DNA of 6,187 nt from Candidatus Methanophagales archaeon. GTDB taxonomy: Archaea; Halobacteriota; Syntropharchaeia; Alkanophagales; Methanospirareceae. Numbering within the stretch: the stretch's first letter is position 1; every line of letters starts with the position of its first letter. The position numbers and the translations under genes are program-made. Under the pieces are notes generated by a model. It saw nothing but the letters and a program-made list of their open reading frames with translations, ran no database searches and was not told the DNA's origin. The stretch spans positions 1 to 6,187 of the forward strand of contig JAGLZV010000021.1 of assembly GCA_023131215.1 (NCBI GenBank), read 5' to 3'. This document shows positions 1-4,841 of the stretch, in pieces.

Positions 1-56
1 TAAAACTATCGAAAACGTTCGGATTCTCCGAACAAAAAGCAAAGGTTTATATAATT
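1..56 (-). promoter_or_regulatory. Repeated promoter with 17-bp dyad, reading out of the left edge
   Basis: Over 54 positions this matches the promoter at 1271-1324 with only three differences (positions 9, 26 and 41). It holds a TATA box (minus strand TTATATAAACC, about 44-54) and, about 25 bp downstream, the dyad GTTCGGA-N3-TCCGAAC (17-33). Two of the differences lie outside the dyad and one lies in its 3-nt spacer, so both arms are intact. The gene it drives would lie left of position 1. A TATA box about 25 bp from the dyad puts the predicted start site inside the dyad, which suggests a repressor site. The regulator is unknown. Confidence 0.6.
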
Positions 57-182
57 GTTTTTCCTGTTGCTCTCTTACTTCGATAATCCTAAAGCCTACG
101 TGATCATGCCTTCGGGCAGTGTTTGGGGTTCAACCGTGAACCTCATGTGATATCCCTTTGATGCTGTGTCTCTTCATACACA

Positions 183-359
183 TCAAATGATGCTGGTCGA
201 ATTATTAGTATAATAGGTTATCGCCCCGCCCGAAGACGCTATTTCTGCTGGTAAAGCAAAAATTCTAATTACAATAACTGCTACAATAACTGCTACAAGC
301 AGGATCGCAATCACACGCCATTTCCGCTTTATGAAATCTACAAATTGCGTACAATCCAT
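183..359 (-). CDS. Small single-pass membrane protein, 58 aa, unknown function
   Basis: I do not recognise this small gene. The ATG at 359 follows a strong Shine-Dalgarno site (AGGAGGTG, 371-378) about 10 nt upstream, and the frame runs 58 codons to TGA. The protein has a short charged N-terminus (FIKRKWR, residues 9-15), one hydrophobic helix (about 16-36, with a VAVI-VAVI duplication), and a short polar tail with an N-glycosylation-type NNST. With Lys/Arg before the helix, the tail is expected outside the cell. It lies 54 nt after the upstream secreted-protein gene, just past that gene's terminator hairpin, so it may be expressed by read-through. It could be the 5' remnant of a longer gene, because other frames just downstream still look protein-like but contain stops. 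Confidence 0.55.
   Translation of the reverse strand: MDCTQFVDFIKRKWRVIAILLVAVIVAVIVIRIFALPAEIASSGGAITYYTNNSTSII
271..294. repeat. Tandem 12-bp duplication inside the small membrane gene
   Basis: ACAATAACTGCT occurs twice head to tail (271-282 and 283-294), followed by a partial third unit. On the minus strand it encodes VAVI twice within the transmembrane helix, so it lengthens the helix in frame. Slippage is the likely origin. Confidence 0.7.
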
Positions 360-387
360 ATATGTTCCTCACCTCCTAAAAAATAAA

Positions 388-415
388 AAAATAAAGAAGG
401 GTATCACCCCTTCTT
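388..415 (-). terminator. Intrinsic terminator overlapping the stop codon at 414-416
   Basis: An 8-bp perfect stem (AAGAAGGG 394-401 with CCCTTCTT 408-415, 6-nt loop) is followed on the minus strand by a T-rich run (TATTTTTTTATTTTTT). The stem's first arm covers most of the TAA of the secreted-protein gene. The T run leads straight into the Shine-Dalgarno site of the small membrane gene, so the hairpin probably sets how much transcript reaches it. Confidence 0.65.
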
Positions 416-1154
416 AATATATCGCACCACCTTGATAAACCTTTCCATCCTTGTCGACCTGAACTTGTGACCATGCATTACGGTCCTCAAATATCGGGTG
501 ATGAAACTCTGCATTTGCATTGACGGTACCGATCTGAGTATTCCATGATGCTGAGCTACTGAATGATTCAACAGACCATCCATAGAGCGTATTTGCGTAT
601 GCACTTGAATCGTCAGCGACATAGATTACTTCCACACCAAGGTTGTAGTGGAACCAACCGGATGCAGTCAAGCTAAATAGAACATGCCCAAGGATGTTTT
701 TTGCTTCAACAGTATTCCACGCATGTTTAACAGTGACCGATAAGATTGTGCCACGGATTTCGTAGTAGTCCTCACCAGAAATTCTGATGGTTTCTGCCAC
801 ATCTCTTTCATCTTGCACAGATTTTGTAGATAGCACCTCTTCGTTCCTTACGGAACTTATGAAGGATGGGCTAAGTTCTTTTGTTTGTAGGTTGCCACCA
901 TCGTCTATAATCTCCAGATATTTCACCGTGTCTCCTTTTTTAAGGAAAAATACTTCATCTGTTATACCACTGGAATAACTTGTAGCTAATAATTGTATAG
1001 TGTTCCAGTTAGTATTCTGGTAGTTCGATGCTAAATCTCTCGAATTTACCGGATTCTCCTGTGCACTCGCAGCTGGCACAAACACTATTGCTACGAGTAG
1101 CGTAGCCAACAGCAGCACGCTTATTCCGATTTCTTTTCTTTTCGTTTTTTTCAT
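414..1154 (-). CDS. Secreted protein of unknown family, 246 aa
   Basis: I do not recognise the family. The start at 1154 is chosen because GGAGGTGAT, a full match to the archaeal anti-SD, ends 3 nt before the ATG and gives a textbook signal peptide: MKKTKRKE, a hydrophobic core (about 9-27), and probable cleavage after ASA at residue 31. The frame stays open upstream to 1262, but that part is the repeated leader. The mature protein is polar and Ser/Thr/Asn-rich, with alternating beta-type patterns and a segment like GWFHYNLGVEVIYV (166-179). This recalls the Trp/Tyr-rich beta-sandwich modules of many small secreted proteins; that comparison is impressionistic. There is no Cys, metal-site or protease motif, and no C-terminal anchor. 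It is driven by the dyad promoter at 1260-1326 and ends in a terminator. Confidence 0.85.
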   Translation of the reverse strand: MKKTKRKEIGISVLLLATLLVAIVFVPAASAQENPVNSRDLASNYQNTNWNTIQLLATSYSSGITDEVFFLKKGDTVKYLEIIDDGGNLQTKELSPSFISSVRNEEVLSTKSVQDERDVAETIRISGEDYYEIRGTILSVTVKHAWNTVEAKNILGHVLFSLTASGWFHYNLGVEVIYVADDSSAYANTLYGWSVESFSSSASWNTQIGTVNANAEFHHPIFEDRNAWSQVQVDKDGKVYQGGAIY

Positions 1155-1247
1155 AATATCACCTCCTAAATTTTTTAAACCCATCTTTTTCCTTTCCTTC
1201 ATCTTTTTCACATCCCCTCTTTTTAGCGCCCCTCCTCGGCACTCACT
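1155..1247 (-). repeat. Conserved leader cassette, copy 1 (5' UTR of the gene at 414-1154)
   Basis: This untranslated or partly translated leader is nearly identical to blocks at 3248-3332 and 6063-6157. On the minus strand, in order, it has: a GTGCC-GAGGAG-GGGCGC hairpin-like box (one GU pair); a first SD-like site (GAGGGG, before GTGAAAAAG); a Lys-rich in-frame stretch reading MKERKKMGLKNLGGD; and the strong SD GGAGGTGAT just before the ATG. A 24-nt run ending in that SD is identical to copy 2. Similarity stops at the start codon, so this is a DNA/RNA-level element rather than a conserved protein domain. Confidence 0.75.
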
Positions 1248-1259
1248 AATCCTATCAAT

Positions 1260-1326
1260 CAAACCCCTGATAAAACTACCGAAAACGTTCGGATTTTCCG
1301 AACAAAAAGCGAAGGTTTATATAAAC
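1260..1326 (-). promoter_or_regulatory. Promoter with palindromic TATA box and 17-bp operator-like dyad
   Basis: The TATA box GTTTATATAAAC (1315-1326) is itself palindromic. The dyad GTTCGGA-TTT-TCCGAAC (1287-1303) is centred about 25 bp downstream, at the expected archaeal start site. A protein bound there would block initiation, so repression is the likeliest mode. This gives a 5' UTR of about 140 nt for the gene starting at 1154. The segment 1271-1324 is repeated at 1-54, and 1260-1278 is repeated exactly at 6169-6187. Confidence 0.65.
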
Positions 1327-1386
1327 AAATCAACAATTCCACCCTGAAAATGCTATAATTATAATGCAATTGCCAGTAACAATATC

Positions 1387-2019
1387 TTAATCCACGTTGT
1401 CATTTTCTTTTTTCCCAAGATCCTTTCTCCTTTTATACCACATACCAATGAAAGCAGCGGAAAACACAATTATTAGAACTACGAAAAATGTTCCTATCAT
1501 TCTAACCATTTTATGTCCCCTTGAAATAGTCGTGAACTGCCAAGTCGTAGTTCTGGTAGGAGCGATACCGGGAGCAGGAGGTTCTCTTTGCCCAGCAATG
1601 ACTGTAACCGTGTAGTTCGTTTCGGGTTGCAAGGGTTTGGCGAGGTAAAATGTGTACTTACCGCTATAAAGAATGAGTTCCTTCCTGACATGGCTTATCT
1701 CCACATCCGGCTCTACTTTTAACTTCAAAATCTGTGGCGGTCTGGGAAAACTCACGGAGAAATGAGTATTTAGGGGCACATTTTTTGCTCCAGGCTTTGG
1801 AAAGAGACCAAGAGCCTGATAAGGTTGTGGATATGGTGGTATATGCGATTGATTAGGGGTTGTGGAAGGTAGAGAGACGTTTGTTGAAGAACCAGGATAT
1901 TCTACTACAGTAACTGGTTCATAGTGAGGTTGATACAATTGGTATATTACTACACCTGTTGAAGAAACTGCAAGCGCTACGATGCCTATCACCAACAGGA
2001 TCTTTTTCATTTTTTTCAT
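1387..2019 (-). CDS. Membrane protein with an extracellular Ig-like (Big_5/SbsA-type) domain, 210 aa
   Basis: Residues 1-6 are basic (MKKMKK), followed by a hydrophobic segment (7-27) that is either a signal peptide or an anchor. A Pro/Ser/Thr-rich linker spans 40-68. Residues 71-165 show the bacterial Ig-like domain 5 pattern: a P-x-x-GAKNVPLNTHFSVSF start, then LQPETNYTVTV, and a TTTWQFTT final strand. A second transmembrane helix lies at about 174-195, followed by a KRRK-rich cytosolic tail. The domain therefore sits outside the cell, tethered at one or both ends, probably as a surface or adhesive module. No SD precedes the ATG, and an AT-rich box lies about 25 nt upstream, so a leaderless transcript is plausible. 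That box overlaps the T-run of the upstream gene's terminator. No catalytic motif is seen. Confidence 0.85.
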   Translation of the reverse strand: MKKMKKILLVIGIVALAVSSTGVVIYQLYQPHYEPVTVVEYPGSSTNVSLPSTTPNQSHIPPYPQPYQALGLFPKPGAKNVPLNTHFSVSFPRPPQILKLKVEPDVEISHVRKELILYSGKYTFYLAKPLQPETNYTVTVIAGQREPPAPGIAPTRTTTWQFTTISRGHKMVRMIGTFFVVLIIVFSAAFIGMWYKRRKDLGKKENDNVD

Positions 2020-2036
2020 ATATCTAAATTTAACAT

Positions 2037-2090
2037 GAAAAATAAAAAACCCACGACAGACATGAAAATGCTGATATCACATCTGTCGTG
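2037..2090 (-). terminator. Strong intrinsic terminator after the PETG-repeat protein gene
   Basis: A 9-bp perfect stem (CACGACAGA 2052-2060 with TCTGTCGTG 2082-2090) encloses a 21-nt loop. On the minus strand it is followed by GGG and then TTTTTTATTTTT. It starts about 20 nt after the TGA at 2111-2113. The T-run doubles as the AT-rich box upstream of the Ig-like gene. Confidence 0.75.
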
Positions 2091-2110
2091 ATAAAAACTA
2101 TTTACTCTAC

Positions 2111-3238
2111 TCATGTTTTGTATATCCATGCATCCGAGCCCATCCAGTGACTTTCTTTTACAGGCCAAGGCGGCCAGAAATTACGCTTCCACTGGGTACT
2201 CACTTCTTCGTTCCACCATATTAACTGGTTATAATCGACGTATAGATGTGGCTCGCTATGGTAAGCTGCAATAGTATCTGAAGTGTAGGTGCCAGTTTCT
2301 GTCCAAACCTCGTTTGCTTGATCAGCACGGTTTTCCTTGTATGGTAGATGCCCATATCTTTCCCATTCACCGTTAATCCAAATACCATATCTATAACTAC
2401 CACTATGTGGACCTATGACTTGAATTTCAATGTCATTGTAAGTTGTAGCGCTTGTGGTACCATGCCATCCCCATCCCCCTTCATCGTCATCATACGTGAA
2501 TAACCACAAAGTTGGTCCACCTGAACCTTTGTAAACGCCAGCTTCTGCCCAATGACCTCCTCTGCCTACATGGGTAGTAACCACATGATCTGTAGTTTCT
2601 CCTTCCTCTGCTGCACAACTTCCCGATTTTATCTTGGTATATATACCTCTATACACCTCATTTCTTGTCCTCATTAATTGATATTTTTGTGTTAAACCCC
2701 TTGTCTCCACTAATTGATGTTCTTGTTCTAAACTTTCGCTAAAGGGATCGTAACGCGGGGGTAAGTGTTTCAATCCCAGATCCTCTGAACTTAAGCCTAT
2801 CCATGTAGCTCCTGTTTCTGGATACCATCCCATCCCATGCTTTTCTAAAATTTCTGCGATTTTGCTGTCGTTATAGCCTCTTTCTTTCAATTTCCTTATT
2901 ATTTTCGTCACTGGGTCTGTGAAGTTAGCAAGTTTTGTGCAGTTTATTTTTCCAGTTACGGGCTCTCTGAAGTTTTTAATATTCGCCTCCTCTATCATTT
3001 CTTTTAGCTCTACTTCAGATATCACTGCCTCAGGTATTCCTCCTTCTGTTTTTATTTTGAACAATCCCGTCTCTGGATCCTGTACCATTCCATGTTCGTC
3101 CAGAATTTCCGCGAGTTCATTGTTGTTATATCCTTTTATTTGTATTTTTTCGTTTTTTACAAGATTTTCTTGGGCTATCGCCAATCCAACACCGCATACC
3201 AATATCGCTACTATACCTATCGCCCATATTTTCTTCAT
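2111..3238 (-). CDS. Secreted protein with two GY...HGM...PETG repeats and a Trp-rich C-terminal domain, 375 aa
   Basis: Numbered from the ATG at 3238, a signal peptide (MKKIWAIGIVAILVCGVGLA) is followed by two related segments of about 30 residues: GYNNNELAEILDEHGM-x3-DPETG (36-58) and GYNDSKIAEILEKHGMGWYPETG (121-143). These look like short helical repeats. A hydrophilic linker (about 145-205) leads to a C-terminal domain rich in Trp, Tyr and Gly (about 208-375, with HWAEAGVYKG and YRYGIWINGEWERYG). It reads like an all-beta, possibly lectin-like sandwich; that fold call is inference, and no catalytic site is evident. The start is uncertain. Alternatives in the same frame are GTG 3247 (4 nt after GGAGG) and ATG 3292 (behind AAGGAGG and next to an upstream small frame's stop). 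I prefer 3238 because it gives a standard signal peptide, although its SD spacing is long (12-13 nt). Confidence 0.85.
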   Translation of the reverse strand: MKKIWAIGIVAILVCGVGLAIAQENLVKNEKIQIKGYNNNELAEILDEHGMVQDPETGLFKIKTEGGIPEAVISEVELKEMIEEANIKNFREPVTGKINCTKLANFTDPVTKIIRKLKERGYNDSKIAEILEKHGMGWYPETGATWIGLSSEDLGLKHLPPRYDPFSESLEQEHQLVETRGLTQKYQLMRTRNEVYRGIYTKIKSGSCAAEEGETTDHVVTTHVGRGGHWAEAGVYKGSGGPTLWLFTYDDDEGGWGWHGTTSATTYNDIEIQVIGPHSGSYRYGIWINGEWERYGHLPYKENRADQANEVWTETGTYTSDTIAAYHSEPHLYVDYNQLIWWNEEVSTQWKRNFWPPWPVKESHWMGSDAWIYKT

Positions 3239-3247
3239 CTTTTCCAC

Positions 3248-3332
3248 ATCACCTCCTAAATTTTTTAAACCTTTCTTTTCCCTTTCCTTCATCTTTTTAT
3301 TTTACCTCCTTCTTAGCGCCCCTCCTCGGCGC
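3248..3332 (-). repeat. Conserved leader cassette, copy 2 (upstream of the gene at 2111-3238)
   Basis: This copy has the same order of elements as the others: a perfect 5-bp hairpin box GCGCC-GAGGAGG-GGCGC (3316-3332), an SD-like AAGGAGG, the in-frame MKEREKKGLKNLGGD stretch, and GGAGGTGAT. It differs in having a stop (TAA 3297-3299) just before the ATG at 3292, and in the spacing from the last SD to the preferred ATG. Its upstream promoter is unrelated to the dyad promoter of the other copies. The leader therefore behaves as a module separable from the promoter. Confidence 0.7.
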
Positions 3333-3473
3333 ATACATATTTTCGGTGGAACAGCATAAAATAGCGACGTGGAACAGGTGTTCCAGAAAATGGAACGACA
3401 GTTGAACACGCTCAATCGCCTCTTTAACACACAAACACAAACCTGTGCTTATTCTGAAATCGCTCGCGAGCAT
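3297..3473 (-). CDS. Candidate small ORF (58 aa) upstream of the PETG-repeat gene; doubtful
   Basis: The ATG at 3473 follows a strong SD (AAGGAGGT, 3483-3490) by 9 nt, and the frame runs 58 codons to a TAA that ends only 4 nt before the ATG at 3292. That spacing would suit translational coupling. The last codons contain the AAGGAGG site. Against it: the frame crosses the promoter-like and operator-like repeats (3346-3396), the protein is Cys-rich and unlike any family I know, and a 44-aa frame on the opposite strand (3369-3503) reads at least as protein-like. A 9-aa frame from ATG 3478 uses the same SD at 4-nt spacing. Confidence 0.25.
   Translation of the reverse strand: MLASDFRISTGLCLCVKEAIERVQLSFHFLEHLFHVAILCCSTENMYAPRRGAKKEVK
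3346..3396 (-). promoter_or_regulatory. TATA-like box flanked by repeated TGGAAC half-sites
   Basis: The 9-mer GTGGAACAG occurs at 3346-3354 and 3369-3377 and flanks a TATA-like CTATTTTATG on the minus strand (3355-3364). Two more half-sites make overlapping palindromes: TGGAAC-N4-GTTCCA (3370-3385) and GTTCCA-N5-TGGAAC (3380-3396). A start about 25 bp below the TATA-like box falls near 3332-3336, exactly at the edge of the leader cassette. The layout fits a multi-site transcription-factor operator. The regulator is unknown and differs from the one implied by the TTCGGA dyad. Confidence 0.5.
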
Positions 3474-3477
3474 TTCA
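3455..3477. repeat. Near-perfect palindrome with GCTCGCGAGC core
   Basis: TGAAAT and ATTTCA flank the self-complementary GCTCGCGAGC (3462-3471), with a single unpaired C at 3461. It lies between the UPF0228-like frame and the regulatory stretch. No T-run follows on the minus strand, so it is a poor terminator; a protein-binding site or transcript-processing hairpin is possible. Confidence 0.5.
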
Positions 3478-3523
3478 TCAAAACCTCCTTCTTTTCCCTT
3501 TAATTCAGTTACTTTAATTCAAA

Positions 3524-3991
3524 TCATTCATAGTAGTCCAAATGTACAGAAATAACTTTTTCATTTTTTTCTAAATTTTCTTTTAAGGTATTTCCATCGT
3601 CATTTGAAATTCCTGAACCTCTATAATCAATTTCAACCCAAATAATTTTTTTTAGGAATAAACCATAAGAATTCATTATCGGACGCAGTTCGTTTTCGTT
3701 TTCATCACCTTCTATTGCAATAATAACATCATCATTCCTTTTTTTAGATATTTTTTGTGAAAGAAAAATGTTTTTCTTTCTTAAATTATCTTTTATATCC
3801 CCAATAGTATTTTCTGAAACAATAACATAAAAGAATGGAGAGTAATAGGGGAGGTTAAATTTTAATTCGTAAGGCAATATCAAATCATAACCTTCGAGCA
3901 TCGATTTCACTTCATTTTCGGTTATATTTTCTTCAAACGTAATTGAAATATCCCCAATATCTTTAGATTCTTCCCTCTCCTTTCTTCTCAT
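3524..3991 (-). CDS. UPF0228-like domain protein, probably the detached C-terminus of the upstream gene
   Basis: From about residue 15 the sequence follows the pattern I know from Methanosarcina UPF0228 proteins: ISITFEENITENEVKSMLEGY near the start, FFYVIVSENTIGDIKDNLRKK in the middle, and NLEKNEKVISVHLDYYE at the end. The family has no known function. Usual members carry their own N-terminal membrane segment; this frame has none, and its first residues (RRKEREESKDIGD) duplicate residues 229-241 of the upstream protein. The chosen ATG (3991) overlaps that gene by 29 nt and has no good SD; the frame is open to 4069. Removing one 73-nt repeat period fuses the two into about 382 aa. The segment is much more AT-rich (about 27% GC by hand count over 3541-3900) than its neighbours, which suggests separate ancestry or relaxed selection. 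Confidence 0.6.
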   Translation of the reverse strand: MRRKEREESKDIGDISITFEENITENEVKSMLEGYDLILPYELKFNLPYYSPFFYVIVSENTIGDIKDNLRKKNIFLSQKISKKRNDDVIIAIEGDENENELRPIMNSYGLFLKKIIWVEIDYRGSGISNDDGNTLKENLEKNEKVISVHLDYYE

Positions 3992-4058
3992 CCACAGGCA
4001 CGGAGCCATCTCCCTCAATAGTATCCCCAATATCTTTAGATTCTTCCCTCTCCTTTCT
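3949..4058. repeat. 37-bp exact direct repeat with 73-bp period, causing a frameshift
   Basis: Positions 3949-3985 and 4022-4058 are identical, separated by 36 bp. Both copies encode the same peptide, RKEREESKDIGD, but in different frames, because 73 is one more than a multiple of three. The frame from 4745 reads the right-hand copy and stops at 3963, inside the left-hand copy; the UPF0228-like frame continues from the left-hand copy. Loss of one period by recombination between the copies would restore a single gene. Confidence 0.85.
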
Positions 4059-4745
4059 CTCATAAACATACCTTCCTGAAACGAATACTCTGCTTATAAT
4101 CTCTCCATTCTTTTCCATTTTAAGCATCCAAGCAATCTTGCTTTTCGCTCCGTCGTGGACGAATATCGGTTTACTCACCTCTGCATCGGGGTATTTGGCA
4201 GTGATTTCTTCAGCTAATTCTACCGCTTCTTCCGCGGTTATTCGCGTGAGTGTGGTTGGACACTCACTCAGATTATCTGGGCTTTCGTAGAAGTGTCCAT
4301 ATCTTGAGATTGTTCCGTCTCCCTCTACATCTATAAATCCTATGACCTTCTCTTTAAGGATTACTGGAACTGACCAATATGATGGTTCCTCTTCCACAGT
4401 TCTCACGAGGATAGGGTCTCCAAGCACGGATTGTTTCCATGGTTCGAACATCGGGTCTTCTTCCTGAACAAGTCCAAATTTAGACTTAGCAATCTTTTTA
4501 GCAGCATCCTTTGATAAAAACGGATTTTCTGGCATTTTATTCATCTCATTCTCTCCAGTCTTCTCAGGATTAGATGTAACTTCTGTTGATTCCGGCACCT
4601 TATTTGCTTCATTCTCTCCTGTAATCCCCTCTATCTTTGAAGGTATCTTTACTTTGTTCATCATTCCAATATATGCAAATGCTATTCCTATTCCTATCAA
4701 TATCAATGCTAATACTACCAATATGGCAATACTTTTTTGGTTCAT
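3963..4745 (-). CDS. Membrane-anchored protein with a protease-propeptide-like (PepSY-like) outer domain, 260 aa
   Basis: The ATG at 4745 lies behind AGGAGCTGAT. Residues 6-27 form an uncleaved-looking hydrophobic anchor. A linker (about 40-75) carries a duplicated TGENE-x-NK-x-PE motif (42-51 and 63-72). The outer domain (77-228) has two halves: FLSKDAAKKIAK...VPVILKEKVIGFIDV, and ITAEEAVELAEEITAKYPDAEV...KIAWMLKM...GEIISRVFVSGRYVY. The same order occurs in the N-terminal half of the neighbouring protease (STAIEKAKELAQEYDGEIV...KIGVMLTF...GEKRRMIIDAADYSIV). It may thus be a stand-alone propeptide relative acting on that protease at the membrane as inhibitor or folding helper; this is inference. 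Residues 242-260 (TIEGDGSVPVDEKKGEGRI) look like frameshifted tail: the protein probably once continued into the UPF0228-like domain. Confidence 0.8.
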   Translation of the reverse strand: MNQKSIAILVVLALILIGIGIAFAYIGMMNKVKIPSKIEGITGENEANKVPESTEVTSNPEKTGENEMNKMPENPFLSKDAAKKIAKSKFGLVQEEDPMFEPWKQSVLGDPILVRTVEEEPSYWSVPVILKEKVIGFIDVEGDGTISRYGHFYESPDNLSECPTTLTRITAEEAVELAEEITAKYPDAEVSKPIFVHDGAKSKIAWMLKMEKNGEIISRVFVSGRYVYERKEREESKDIGDTIEGDGSVPVDEKKGEGRI

Positions 4746-4782
4746 GTTTATCAGCTCCTTCCATTTTATTATTTTAACCCCC

Positions 4783-4814
4783 TAAAAAAGAAAAAAAGAG
4801 GAATTAAGTCCTCT
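4783..4814 (-). terminator. Intrinsic terminator after the protease gene
   Basis: A 6-bp stem (AGAGGA 4797-4802 with TCCTCT 4809-4814, 6-nt loop) is followed on the minus strand by TTTTTTTCTTTTTT. It lies about 28 nt after the protease TGA (4842-4844). It separates the protease from the membrane-anchored gene, so the two are probably separate transcripts or linked by partial read-through. Confidence 0.7.
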
Positions 4815-4841
4815 CTTATGTTTCCTTTTATTTGGTTGAAC

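Noticed and set aside
90..185. Read-through of the small membrane gene past TGA (TGA read as Trp), giving a protein-like tail ending TVEPQTLPEGMIT
   Set aside because: Two TGA codons would have to be recoded. TGA serves as the normal final stop of several genes in the window and Trp is encoded by TGG, so a recoded TGA is not credible.
1155..1262. Leader as an independent upstream peptide gene
   Set aside because: The leader frame has no stop before the main start codon in any copy, so it is not a separate peptide; it is described as a leader with optional upstream initiation.
2919..3359. Long plus-strand frame (146 codons) antisense to the PETG-repeat gene
   Set aside because: It is a low-complexity Phe/Ser/Ile-rich mirror of the real gene's codons with no SD; the minus strand has a signal peptide, repeats and a terminator.
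3949..4058. Programmed ribosomal frameshift linking the two frames at the repeat
   Set aside because: No slippery heptamer or downstream structure was seen. A frame change caused by a 73-bp-period repeat explains the data more simply.
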